Assembly: GCA_963810945.1 (NCBI GenBank)
Contig: CAWEPI010000004.1
Location: forward strand, 930,001 to 994,000
Reading direction: 5' to 3'
Length of the DNA: 64,000 bases
Origin: JAOUEA01 sp963810945
GTDB lineage: Bacteria > Actinomycetota > UBA4738 > HRBIN12
Part shown: positions 1-7,491 of the stretch, piece after piece
How positions within the stretch are numbered: position 1 is the first letter of the stretch
Layout: each line of letters begins with the position of its first letter
The notes under the pieces: generated by a model
Told to the model about the DNA's origin: nothing
The model's input: the letters and a program-made list of their open reading frames with translations, nothing else
The model's database searches: none
Program-made: the position numbers and the translations under genes

Positions 1-600
1 CTCCGCGGTGTCGACCGGCACGGCGGACTCCTCGAGGCTCCGGCGCACCTCCTTCATCGCTTGCGGCTCCGTCACGATGTCCCAGGAGCTCTCGGCATCG
101 CGGAGGTCCTCCGCGCCCGCTTCGAGCGCGAGCTCGAGCAGCCGCTCCTCGTCGGGGGCCACCGCCTTCTCCACCACGATCAGCCCTTTCCGTTGGAACT
201 GCCACGCAACGCTACCGGTCTCCCCGAGGTTCCCGCCGTTGCGTGTGAACGCGTGGCGCACCTCCTGCGCCGTACGGTTCCGGTTGTCCGTGAGCGCTTC
301 GATCAACAGCGCGATGCCTCCGGGCGCGTAGCCCTCGTACACGACTTCCTCGTACCTCGCCCCCGCGTTGTCCTGTCCCGTTCCTCGCTTGATGGCGCGC
401 TCGATGTTGTCGTTGGGCACCGAGAAGCTCTTGGCCTTCTCGACCGCCGACGCGAGCGTCATGTTGCCCTCGACGTTCCCTCCGCCTTCGCGCGCGGCGA
501 CCTCCACGGCGCGCAGGAGCTTCGCGTACATGTTCGAACGCTTGGCGTCGGTCGCTTCCTTCTTCCGTTTGATCGTCGCCCATTTGGAATGGCCGGACAT
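1..600 (-). CDS. yebC: YebC/PmpR family transcriptional regulator (3' end cut by window)
   Basis: The reading frame opens with MSGHSKWATIKRKKEATDAK, the classic YebC amino terminus, and runs 200 codons to the window edge without a stop; full-length members are about 245-250 residues. The last visible residues (ALEAGAEDLRDAESSWDIVT) match the conserved central part. YebC proteins are cytosolic DNA-binding regulators, and recent work links some members to translation of difficult motifs. The start ATG lies 10 bp after the pdxT stop, so it is probably the third gene of pdxS-pdxT-yebC. The same neighbourhood is found in mycobacteria. Identification is secure; the C-terminus is not visible. Confidence 0.95.
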   Translation of the reverse strand, partial: MSGHSKWATIKRKKEATDAKRSNMYAKLLRAVEVAAREGGGNVEGNMTLASAVEKAKSFSVPNDNIERAIKRGTGQDNAGARYEEVVYEGYAPGGIALLIEALTDNRNRTAQEVRHAFTRNGGNLGETGSVAWQFQRKGLIVVEKAVAPDEERLLELALEAGAEDLRDAESSWDIVTEPQAMKEVRRSLEESAVPVDTAE

Positions 601-610
601 GACGCACTCC

Positions 611-1168
611 TCAGATCTTGGTCAACAGGTACCGGTGGAGGCCGGTCTCATCGATCAGCTCCGGATGGAATGATGCCACCAACAGGTTCTCCTGCTCCAG
701 CACGACCGGAGCCCCCTCGTGCGACGAGAGCACCCGGACCGCGGCGCCGACATCCGTGATGCGCGGGGCGCGGATGAAGACCCCCCGAACCGGGTGGTCG
801 ATCCCGATGACATCGAGGTCGGCCTCGAACGACTCGACCTGCCGGCCGTACGCGTTGCGCTCCACGCCGATGTCCATGAGCCCGAACAAGGGCTCCCCCC
901 CCGCGACCCGGGCGGCCAGCACGATCATGCCGGCACAGGTGCCGAAGATCGGCATGCCTTCCGCGGAGCGCGCACGTACCGGTTCGACCAGGTCATAGGC
1001 GCGGGCGAGCTTCCCGATCGTCGTGGATTCGCCGCCGGGGATCACGAGGCAGTCGACGTCCGCGAGCTGGCTCGGGGTACGCACCTCGATCGGCGTCGCT
1101 CCCGATTCGGCGAGCATCCGTGCGTGCTCGCGGAAGTCGCCCTGGAGCGCGAGGACGCCGGCCTTCAC
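611..1168 (-). CDS. pdxT: pyridoxal 5'-phosphate synthase glutaminase subunit PdxT
   Basis: PdxT releases ammonia from glutamine and passes it to PdxS in the ribose-5-phosphate-dependent vitamin B6 pathway. The 185-residue class I glutamine amidotransferase has the nucleophile Cys78 in FGTCAGM and the His168/Glu170 pair in ASFHPEL, plus the family motif PGGESTT near residues 44-50. I place the start at the GTG at 1168 rather than an in-frame GTG nine bases upstream, because a GGGAGGTGA Shine-Dalgarno lies at the right distance only for 1168. It follows pdxS by 25 bp and precedes yebC by 10 bp, as one operon. Confidence 0.93.
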   Translation of the reverse strand: MKAGVLALQGDFREHARMLAESGATPIEVRTPSQLADVDCLVIPGGESTTIGKLARAYDLVEPVRARSAEGMPIFGTCAGMIVLAARVAGGEPLFGLMDIGVERNAYGRQVESFEADLDVIGIDHPVRGVFIRAPRITDVGAAVRVLSSHEGAPVVLEQENLLVASFHPELIDETGLHRYLLTKI

Positions 1169-1193
1169 GCGCGTCACCTCCCGGGGGACACGG

Positions 1194-2075
1194 CTACCAG
1201 CCGCGGTCCTGCAGGCGCGTCTCCAGGGTGCCGATCTCGAGACCGGCCATCGGGTCGCCGAGGCCGTGGGACACCTTCGCGAGCACGTCGGGATCCTGGT
1301 AGTGGGTGGTGGCCTCGACGATCGCCCGCGCCATCGTGGACGGGTCCTCGGACTTGAAGATGCCGGACCCGACGAACACGCCGTCGACCCCCAGCTGCAT
1401 CATCAGCGCGGCGTCCGCGGGGGTGGCGATGCCACCGGCCGAGAAGTTCACCACGGGCAGCCGCCCCTGCTCCGCGACCATGCGCACCAGCTCGACGGGG
1501 GCCCCGAGCTCCTTGGCCTTCGTGACGTACTGCTCCGGTCGCAAGGTGGTGACCTCCGCGACGTCCTTCAAGATGGCGCGCTCGTGGCGCACCGCCTCGA
1601 CGACGTTGCCGGTCCCCGCCTCGCCCTTGGTTCGGATCATGGCCGCGCCTTCGGCGATGCGCCGGAGCGCCTCGCCCAGGTTCCGCGCGCCGCAGACGAA
1701 GGGCACGGTGAACGCCCACTTGTCGATGTGGAACTCTTCGTCCGCGGGCGTGAGGACCTCGGACTCGTCGATGTAGTCGACGTTCAGCGACTGGAGGATC
1801 TGCGCCTCGACGAAGTGGCCGATCCGCGCCTTGGCCATCACGGGGATCGTCACCGCCTGCTGGATCTCCTCGATCTTCGTGGCGTCGGCCATGCGCGCGA
1901 CGCCGCCGTCCCTGCGGATGTCGGCGGGGACGCGCTCGAGCGCCATGACGGCGCACGCGCCCGCGTCCTCGGCGATCTTCGCTTGCTCGGCGGTGGTGAC
2001 GTCCATGATGACGCCACCCTTGAGCATCTCCGCCAGGCCGGACTTCACGGTGAAGGTGCCGGTCTCGCGCTCCAC
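1194..2075 (-). CDS. pdxS: pyridoxal 5'-phosphate synthase lyase subunit PdxS
   Basis: PdxS condenses ribose 5-phosphate, glyceraldehyde 3-phosphate and ammonia into PLP and normally forms a dodecamer decorated with PdxT. The 293-residue protein has the usual family length. Visible active-site features are Asp25 in GGVIMDV, Lys82 in PVMAKARIGH (sugar-phosphate Schiff base) and Lys150 in IRTKGEAGTGN (second lysine). Start is GTG, preceded by an AGGAGGG ribosome binding site. It is the first gene of pdxS-pdxT-yebC. An inverted repeat just upstream could be regulatory. Confidence 0.97.
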   Translation of the reverse strand: MERETGTFTVKSGLAEMLKGGVIMDVTTAEQAKIAEDAGACAVMALERVPADIRRDGGVARMADATKIEEIQQAVTIPVMAKARIGHFVEAQILQSLNVDYIDESEVLTPADEEFHIDKWAFTVPFVCGARNLGEALRRIAEGAAMIRTKGEAGTGNVVEAVRHERAILKDVAEVTTLRPEQYVTKAKELGAPVELVRMVAEQGRLPVVNFSAGGIATPADAALMMQLGVDGVFVGSGIFKSEDPSTMARAIVEATTHYQDPDVLAKVSHGLGDPMAGLEIGTLETRLQDRGW

Positions 2076-2093
2076 GGGTATCCCTCCTCAGGA

Positions 2094-2117
2094 CGTGCTG
2101 TACGGACGTACGGCACG
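2094..2117. promoter_or_regulatory. inverted repeat upstream of pdxS, possible operator
   Basis: Two 10-bp arms (CGTGCTGTAC and GTACGGCACG) around a 4-bp spacer are complementary at 9 of 10 positions, 19 bp upstream of the pdxS start. The position suits an operator or a transcript hairpin over the leader of the vitamin B6 operon. No regulator is identified, so this is inference from symmetry and position. Confidence 0.35.
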
Positions 2118-2192
2118 AGTGTACCGGAGGTGAACGCGCTGGTGAGAGGCCGAACCGCGGTGGGACCGAGGGCTCGACCGCCTACCTCGGGA

Positions 2193-3254
2193 TCATCTCC
2201 CGAACGTGATCTGCGCGTCGAACATGCCGGTCGGGGCGAGCTCGACGTAGGTGGTGCCCGGGTTCAGCGCGATCGTGTCGCCCGACTTCGTCGTGAACAC
2301 GGTGACGTCGCCTTCGCTCGGGCGCTCCCACGTTCCCTGGATCAGCCGTCCGTTCCGCAGGATCCACGCCTTCCCCTTGCCGGTGACGGTCACCTCGGGC
2401 GAGGGGTAGCCCGCGACGTCGACGAATTGGCTCTGATCGGTCTTCACCTGCTGGATCACCACGTTGTCGGCGGCCATCGGCTGGCCGCTCTCGAGCTGCA
2501 TGGGCGCGCCGTCGAGGAAGCGCACGTAGCGGCCCCCCTGCCAACGCCACTCGGCGGTCGCGAGTCCGGAGAACTGGACCGTGACGCGAGCTCCGGGCCT
2601 GCTGGGCGAGGGCACGTCCGCGTCGTAGGTGAACACGGGCGTTGGGGACGGCTCGCCCTTGGCCCGCTTGGCACCGGCCGTCCAGAGGTTGAAGGTGTTC
2701 ACGAAGAGGTTGTGCGGGACCGATCGCTGCTCGTCGCGCGAGAACGCGCCCGCCGGATCCCCCTCCTGCATAAGCGTCAGCCCGGACTTGCGCGCGATGT
2801 TGACCACCGCCGGCGCCCCTCCGGAGAAGCCCAGCAACGGGTGCGTGCTGAACTGCAGGAGGATCTTCGGATCGGTGGTGCGCACGCTGCGGACCGGACC
2901 GACGCGGTCGGAGCCGGCGCAATTGAAGACGGCGATGAACCGCGTGATGCCGCCCTCGACGACTTCCTCGTAGACGATGTCCGCCTTGTCGAGGCCGGCG
3001 AGGGGGTAGGCGTCGGGCGTGTTCTCCACCTTGATGGCGAGGGCGGGGCGGTCGGGCGGCTCCTTGTCCCCGGGCAACGTGGCTCCGGTCAGCGGGCAGG
3101 TCGGCGGCGGCGAGCTCACCCCCACCTTGTCGGCGAGGGCGCGCAGGGGGGCGGGTGCGTTGCCGGTGAGGGCCATCGCGCCGACGCCCACGACCAGCAG
3201 CGCCGCGAGGACGCCGCCGGCCACGAACACTTTGCCGCGGCGGGTGAGGGTCAA
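2193..3254 (-). CDS. DUF3048 (YerB-like) secreted protein
   Basis: A 353-residue protein starts with a membrane-anchoring or signal segment (residues about 8-30, FVAGGVLAALLVVGVGAMAL) followed by the DUF3048 fold: KVENTPDAYPLAGLDKADIV, EEVVEGGITRFIAVF and VGPVRSVRTTD are the family's conserved blocks, and the C-terminal domain carries the second YerB module. The biochemical role of the family is unknown; it is extracytoplasmic. Start is TTG with an AGGAGG site 8-9 bp upstream. It is a single gene between pdxS and htpX, separated from htpX by 138 bp. Confidence 0.85.
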   Translation of the reverse strand: MTLTRRGKVFVAGGVLAALLVVGVGAMALTGNAPAPLRALADKVGVSSPPPTCPLTGATLPGDKEPPDRPALAIKVENTPDAYPLAGLDKADIVYEEVVEGGITRFIAVFNCAGSDRVGPVRSVRTTDPKILLQFSTHPLLGFSGGAPAVVNIARKSGLTLMQEGDPAGAFSRDEQRSVPHNLFVNTFNLWTAGAKRAKGEPSPTPVFTYDADVPSPSRPGARVTVQFSGLATAEWRWQGGRYVRFLDGAPMQLESGQPMAADNVVIQQVKTDQSQFVDVAGYPSPEVTVTGKGKAWILRNGRLIQGTWERPSEGDVTVFTTKSGDTIALNPGTTYVELAPTGMFDAQITFGR

Positions 3255-3392
3255 GGTGGAGAACCTCCTAGGGAGATCGGTGGGTTCTGAAGGAGCCGGT
3301 CATGAGGAAGGGTCCCCAAGGGGACCCGCGGCAGGAATGCTAACCGCGCCCGGGGGCCGTCTCAAACACCTGGACCCATCTCGACCGGAACG

Positions 3393-4313
3393 TCACATCT
3401 CCTCGAGGCGGCGGATCCGCTCCTCGATGGGGGGGTGGGTGGAGAAGAGGCGCTCCATCGTCGAGGTGCGCTCGCCTTCCACGCGGGAGGGCTGGCTCAA
3501 CCACAGGTGGGCCGTCGCGTTGTTCGCGGTGCGCATGGCGGTGGGGGCGGCCTGGATCTTCCGCAGGGCCGCGATCAGTCCGGGCGGGTAGCGGGTGAGC
3601 AGGGCGCCCTGCGCGTCCGCGAGGTACTCGCGGTTGCGTGAGACCGAGAGCTTGATGAGCTGTCCCGCGAGCGGGGCGAGGATCATGAGGCCGAATCCGA
3701 CGGCGAAGATCACGAGCTGCGCGATGCCTCCTCCACCGTCGCCGCCGCTCCCGCCGCCGCGTCTGCCGCCGCCGCCCGTCCAGAACCAGGTGCGCAGGAA
3801 GAACTCCGACAGCAGGATGGCCGCGCCGACGAGCGTCGCCACGATCGTGCCGAACAGGATGTCGCGGTCGAGGACGTGGGACATCTCGTGGCCGATCACG
3901 CCCTCGAGCTCCACGCGGTTCATCGTCTGGAGCAGGCCCTGGGTGACGGCGATCGACGAGTGCTCGGGGTCGCGGCCGGTCGCGAACGCGTTCGGCGCCA
4001 GCTCGGGCACCACATGGACGCGCGGCTTCGGCACCCCCGCCGCGATCGCGAGGCCCTCCACGATGTTGTGCAAGCGGGGCTCTTCCTCGGGGGTGACCTC
4101 CCGGGCGCCCGTGGCCGCCAGCACCATCCGGTCGCCGTACAGGTACGAGCTCACGGACATCGCGGCTGCGATCCCGAGCGCGATGAACAGCCCGAGGACG
4201 CCGCCGTTGAAGAAGAGGTAGCCGACGAAGAACCCGATCAGGCCCAAGAAGGCGATCGCGCCGATGACGAGCAGGACGCTCTTGCGCTTGTTGGACGCGA
4301 TCTCCTCGTACAC
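3393..4313 (-). CDS. htpX: M48 family membrane zinc metalloprotease HtpX
   Basis: HtpX degrades misfolded membrane proteins. The 306-residue protein has two N-terminal transmembrane segments (about 13-31 and 36-57), the zinc motif HEMSH at 142-146, a third ligand in NREYLADA (Glu229), and further hydrophobic segments around 152-170 and 198-220. A glycine-rich linker (GGGGRRGGGSGGDGGGG) sits between the catalytic and membrane parts. The last residues THPPIEERIRRLEEM are the usual family ending. It starts with GTG only 6 bp after lemA, a pairing seen in many bacteria. Confidence 0.94.
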   Translation of the reverse strand: MYEEIASNKRKSVLLVIGAIAFLGLIGFFVGYLFFNGGVLGLFIALGIAAAMSVSSYLYGDRMVLAATGAREVTPEEEPRLHNIVEGLAIAAGVPKPRVHVVPELAPNAFATGRDPEHSSIAVTQGLLQTMNRVELEGVIGHEMSHVLDRDILFGTIVATLVGAAILLSEFFLRTWFWTGGGGRRGGGSGGDGGGGIAQLVIFAVGFGLMILAPLAGQLIKLSVSRNREYLADAQGALLTRYPPGLIAALRKIQAAPTAMRTANNATAHLWLSQPSRVEGERTSTMERLFSTHPPIEERIRRLEEM

Positions 4314-4319
4314 GGCGGC

Positions 4320-4871
4320 CTAGAGGTCCACCTGGACCGGCCCGCGGACCGGATCCTCGATGTCGAAGAACTCTCGGTGCGCGAAGTGGAACCGCCTGGC
4401 CAGGAGGTTCGAGGGGAACGTCTGGATCGCGGTGTTCAGCTTCATCACCTGGTCGTTGTAGAACTGCCGCGCGTACGCGATCTTCGACTCGGTGCCGGTG
4501 AGCTCCTCCTGCAGGGCCAGGAAGTTCTGATTGGCCTTCAGCTCCGGATAGCTCTCCGCCACCGCGATCAGCTTGCCCAGCCCGGCCGTGATCTGGTTCT
4601 CCGCCTGCGCCTGCTCCCCCACCTGCTGCGCGCCCATCGCCCGCGTGCGCGCCGCCGTGACCTCCTCGAAGACCGTCTTCTCGTGTGCGGCGTAACCCTG
4701 GACCGTCTCGACGAGGTTGGGGATCAGGTCGTAGCGCCGGCGCAGTTGGACGTCGATCTGCGACCACCCGTTATCGACCCGCACCCGCAGGCGCACCAGC
4801 CGGTTGTATGCGACGACGGCCCCCAGCACGAGGAGCACGACGATCCCGAGGACGATCCAGAGGGCCGGCAC
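4320..4871 (-). CDS. lemA: LemA family membrane protein
   Basis: A 183-residue protein has one N-terminal transmembrane helix (about residues 4-21) and the LemA coiled-coil helical bundle, recognisable by NGWSQIDVQLRRRYDLIPNL and YNDQVMKLNTAIQTFPSNLL. LemA proteins are extracytoplasmic scaffolds of unclear function, often co-transcribed with HtpX-type proteases as here. The start ATG lies 5 bp after the stop of the pimA-like glycosyltransferase, so it is likely translated from the same message. Confidence 0.93.
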   Translation of the reverse strand: MPALWIVLGIVVLLVLGAVVAYNRLVRLRVRVDNGWSQIDVQLRRRYDLIPNLVETVQGYAAHEKTVFEEVTAARTRAMGAQQVGEQAQAENQITAGLGKLIAVAESYPELKANQNFLALQEELTGTESKIAYARQFYNDQVMKLNTAIQTFPSNLLARRFHFAHREFFDIEDPVRGPVQVDL

Positions 4872-4876
4872 GGCCC

Positions 4877-5986
4877 CTATCGTAACGACGCGGCGCCGGT
4901 GGCGGCCGCGCCGCGATAGAGCTCCAGCAGCCGGGCGCCCACGACCGACCAGTCGAAGGTGCGCGCCCGCCGCCGCCCCGCCTCCGTCAATCGCTCGGCG
5001 AGCACACGGTCGTCGAGGACGCGCGTGATCGCTGCGGCGAGGGCCTCCGCATCGCGCGGGGGCACGAGGAGGCCGTCCACGCCGTCACGGACCACCTCCG
5101 TGTACCCCGGGATCCGGCTGGCCACCACGGGCAGCCCGGCCGCCATCGCCTCGACGAGCACGATCCCGAAGCTCTCGCCCCCGACCGCCGGGCCGACGTA
5201 GAGGTCACAGGCGGCGCTGTACGGCGGCAGATCGACGTTCGCCAAGGCGCCCACGAGGACGACCCGATCCCGCACGCCGGCCGGGAGCGCCTCCACGGCC
5301 GATCGTTCGGGTCCTTCGCCCACGACCACCAGTCGGAGGTCCGGCCGCGCAGGAGCGAGGGTTCCGAACGCGGCCGTCGCCACGCGGAAGCCCTTGCGCT
5401 CGTCGAGCCGACCGACGAAGAGCAGCTTCCGGCCCGCGCCGAGGTCGGCCGGTGTCGCGCGTGCGAACCGCTCGACGTTCGCGCCGTTGGGCACGATCTC
5501 GAACGCCCCGCCGATGCGCGCGCGCGCGAAGGCCGCCGCCGCCTCGGAGACCGCGATCCGCACGGCGATCCGTCGTGCGACCCGCCGCAGCATCGGCGCG
5601 GCGAGATCGTAGAGGCGCGAGCGGTCCGCGCCCGAGTGGAAGGTGGCGACGACCGGGGCGCGCGCTCCGAGGGTGGCCCACATCGCGGTGCTCGGCGCGA
5701 GCGGCTCGTGTACGTGGACCACGTCCGGCGCGAACGCGGTCAGGGCCGCGGACACCGGACGGCGGGACCACGGCCGGGGGTCGATCGGCGCGTTCGATGC
5801 GTTGTAAGGGATGTCGACGGGCCGGCCCACGGGGCGGACGTAGGTGGGGCGTTCGCGCCCGCGCAGCGGCGCGAGCACCTCCACCGCGTGACCCTCCACG
5901 AGCAGGTGTTCCGCCAGCTCGCGGACGTGCGTCTGGACGCCGCCGGGGTCATCGAACGCGTACGGGCAGACGAGCGCGATCCTCAC
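4877..5986 (-). CDS. pimA: GT4 glycosyltransferase, PimA-like phosphatidylinositol mannosyltransferase
   Basis: Expected role: transfer of mannose from GDP-mannose to phosphatidylinositol, the first step of PIM/lipomannan synthesis at the cytoplasmic membrane face. The 369-residue GT-B enzyme begins VRIALVCPYAFDDPGGVQTH, has VHVHEPLAPS, the donor-loop region VGRLDERKG, and the C-terminal GGESFGIVLVEAMAAGLPVV with the E(x7)E motif. The start GTG overlaps the acyltransferase stop (GTGA), and the order pgsA-patA-pimA matches mycobacteria, which supports PimA over a generic GT4. Substrate identity is inferred from context. A long upstream in-frame extension is a shadow of the neighbouring gene. 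Confidence 0.82.
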   Translation of the reverse strand: MRIALVCPYAFDDPGGVQTHVRELAEHLLVEGHAVEVLAPLRGRERPTYVRPVGRPVDIPYNASNAPIDPRPWSRRPVSAALTAFAPDVVHVHEPLAPSTAMWATLGARAPVVATFHSGADRSRLYDLAAPMLRRVARRIAVRIAVSEAAAAFARARIGGAFEIVPNGANVERFARATPADLGAGRKLLFVGRLDERKGFRVATAAFGTLAPARPDLRLVVVGEGPERSAVEALPAGVRDRVVLVGALANVDLPPYSAACDLYVGPAVGGESFGIVLVEAMAAGLPVVASRIPGYTEVVRDGVDGLLVPPRDAEALAAAITRVLDDRVLAERLTEAGRRRARTFDWSVVGARLLELYRGAAATGAASLR

Positions 5987-6876
5987 GGTTCCCAGCCGGG
6001 CTGGAACATGTGCCAGTCTGTCGGGGAGGCGGCGATCGCCTCTTCGAAGCCCTTCGCCATGGCGCGCGCCAGGGCGCGCACGTCCTCGCGACGGCTTCCC
6101 GTGCGCTCGACCTGGAGCGGGCGACCGAAGACGCAGCGCCAGTCTCCCGCGTCTTCGTAGATGCTCACGACGATGAGCGGCGCGCCCGCCGAGAGGGCCA
6201 GGAGCGCGGGACCGGCGGGCACGCGCCGCGTCCGTCCGAACATCTGCACCTCGGAACCCTTGCCGGAGAGGTCCCGGTCGGCCACCAGGCAGACCATCCG
6301 GTTGCTCGCGAGCGCGGTGGCGAGCTGCTGGCCGACGCCCCGGTCGTCCGACCCGATGATGTCCATCCCGAGCTCCGCCCGGTGCCGGAGGAAGAGATCG
6401 AAGAGGCGTTGAGGCTCCAGGCGCTCGGCCACCGAGACCAGACGGCCTCCGGCCCGCGTCGAGATCCAGCGTCCGCCCACGTCCCAGTTCCCCATGTGCG
6501 GCATCACCAGCACGGCCCCGGTGCCGGCGGCCAGGGCTTCGTCCACGTGCTCGACGCCGGTGGCGCGGAACCGACGCTCGAGCTCCTCGTCGGACAGGCG
6601 CGGCGCGTGGAAGGTGTCGAACCAGTAGCGGGCGTACCGCTCGAACGCCTGGCGCGTGGCGGAGACCACGAGCGGGTCGTCGACGGGTCGGCCGAGGACC
6701 TGGGCCTGATTCGCCGCCACGGTGGCGCGGACGCCGGCGAGCACGTGGAACGCGAGACGACCCGCCACCGTGAAGAGTCGGCGCCCTTCGCGTTCGGGCA
6801 GCGAGCGCGCGAGCCAGTTGACCGACCGGTAGGACTCGAAGGCGAGGGTCTGTCGCCAGGTCTCGCCCCGCGTCAC
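5983..6876 (-). CDS. lysophospholipid/PIM acyltransferase (PatA-like, LpxL/HtrB superfamily)
   Basis: A 297-residue enzyme carries the HX4D acyltransferase motif at His127-Asp132 (MPHMGNWDVGG) and the family ending PTDWHMFQPGWEP. In mycobacteria the gene at this position (PatA) acylates the mannose of PIM using acyl-CoA on the inner membrane face. It overlaps pgsA upstream and pimA downstream by 4 bp each (GTGA), so the three are translationally coupled. The GTG start is favoured by that overlap and an AGAGGAG site; the open frame upstream is out-of-frame sequence of pgsA. Confidence 0.88.
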   Translation of the reverse strand: MTRGETWRQTLAFESYRSVNWLARSLPEREGRRLFTVAGRLAFHVLAGVRATVAANQAQVLGRPVDDPLVVSATRQAFERYARYWFDTFHAPRLSDEELERRFRATGVEHVDEALAAGTGAVLVMPHMGNWDVGGRWISTRAGGRLVSVAERLEPQRLFDLFLRHRAELGMDIIGSDDRGVGQQLATALASNRMVCLVADRDLSGKGSEVQMFGRTRRVPAGPALLALSAGAPLIVVSIYEDAGDWRCVFGRPLQVERTGSRREDVRALARAMAKGFEEAIAASPTDWHMFQPGWEP

Positions 6877-7424
6877 GCACGCTCCTCTCGCGCGACCTGG
6901 CTCGTGCGCACGACCGCGGCGAGGAGAGAGAGCGCCGCCGCCGCCCACACGGTCCACGTGAGCCACCCGAACAGCAGGCCGACCGTCACCAGCGCGTAGC
7001 GCACCCCGCGCGTCACATGGCTCTCCTCCACCGAGTAGGAGAGCGACGCACCCCGGGCGCGGACGTACGCGGACAAGAAGCTGGCGCACATCGCCACCAG
7101 CGCGCCGACCGCGACCGTAGGGGCGGGATCGTGGGCCACCCAGGCCACCGACCCGAACACGAGCCCGTCCCAGGCGCGGTCGAGGAGCTCGTCGAGCATC
7201 CGATCCGTCGGCCCGCCGGCGCCGTGGTTCGCACGGTGTCCCCCGACCAGGAGCAACACCCCGGAGCTTCCCGCCGCCAGCCCTCCCCACTCCGGCTCCC
7301 GCGCCACGATCAGCCACGCGGCGGCCCCTGCCGCCACCCCGCCGAGGATGAGCAGGGAGCGGGTGATGGCCGTGCCGGGAGGCTGTCGCTGGAAGCGGAT
7401 CTGGAGTCGTTGGAAGCGCGCCAT
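6873..7424 (-). CDS. CDP-alcohol phosphatidyltransferase-like protein with degenerate active-site motif
   Basis: Position and membrane topology fit the phosphatidylinositol phosphate synthase that supplies PimA. Several hydrophobic helices, the segment DRMLDELLDRAWDGLVFGS and a later YVRAR-like stretch align with mycobacterial PgsA1. However, the invariant CDP-alcohol signature D(x2)DG(x2)AR(x8)G(x3)D(x3)D is only half present: the LLVGGHRANHG region lacks the first two aspartates, the glycine and the Ala-Arg, while the last two aspartates remain (LDELLD). At 183 residues it is also shorter than typical members. Catalysis by the known mechanism is doubtful. I checked an adjacent frame and saw no intact motif, so a simple frameshift does not explain it. 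Confidence 0.7.
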   Translation of the reverse strand: MARFQRLQIRFQRQPPGTAITRSLLILGGVAAGAAAWLIVAREPEWGGLAAGSSGVLLLVGGHRANHGAGGPTDRMLDELLDRAWDGLVFGSVAWVAHDPAPTVAVGALVAMCASFLSAYVRARGASLSYSVEESHVTRGVRYALVTVGLLFGWLTWTVWAAAALSLLAAVVRTSQVAREERA

Positions 7425-7491
7425 GGGAACCGCGCGAGCCTAGCAACTTGAGTAGGATGCCCACCTACCTCACCGCCCGAAGGAGCACGCG

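Noticed and set aside
1023..3290. 755-residue plus-strand open frame
   Set aside because: Antisense to pdxT, pdxS and the DUF3048 gene; the protein text is His/Arg/Asp-rich and matches no family.
4877..6880. 667-residue fused frame upstream of the PimA-like gene
   Set aside because: The first part is the acyltransferase read in a wrong frame; the real start is the GTG at 5986.
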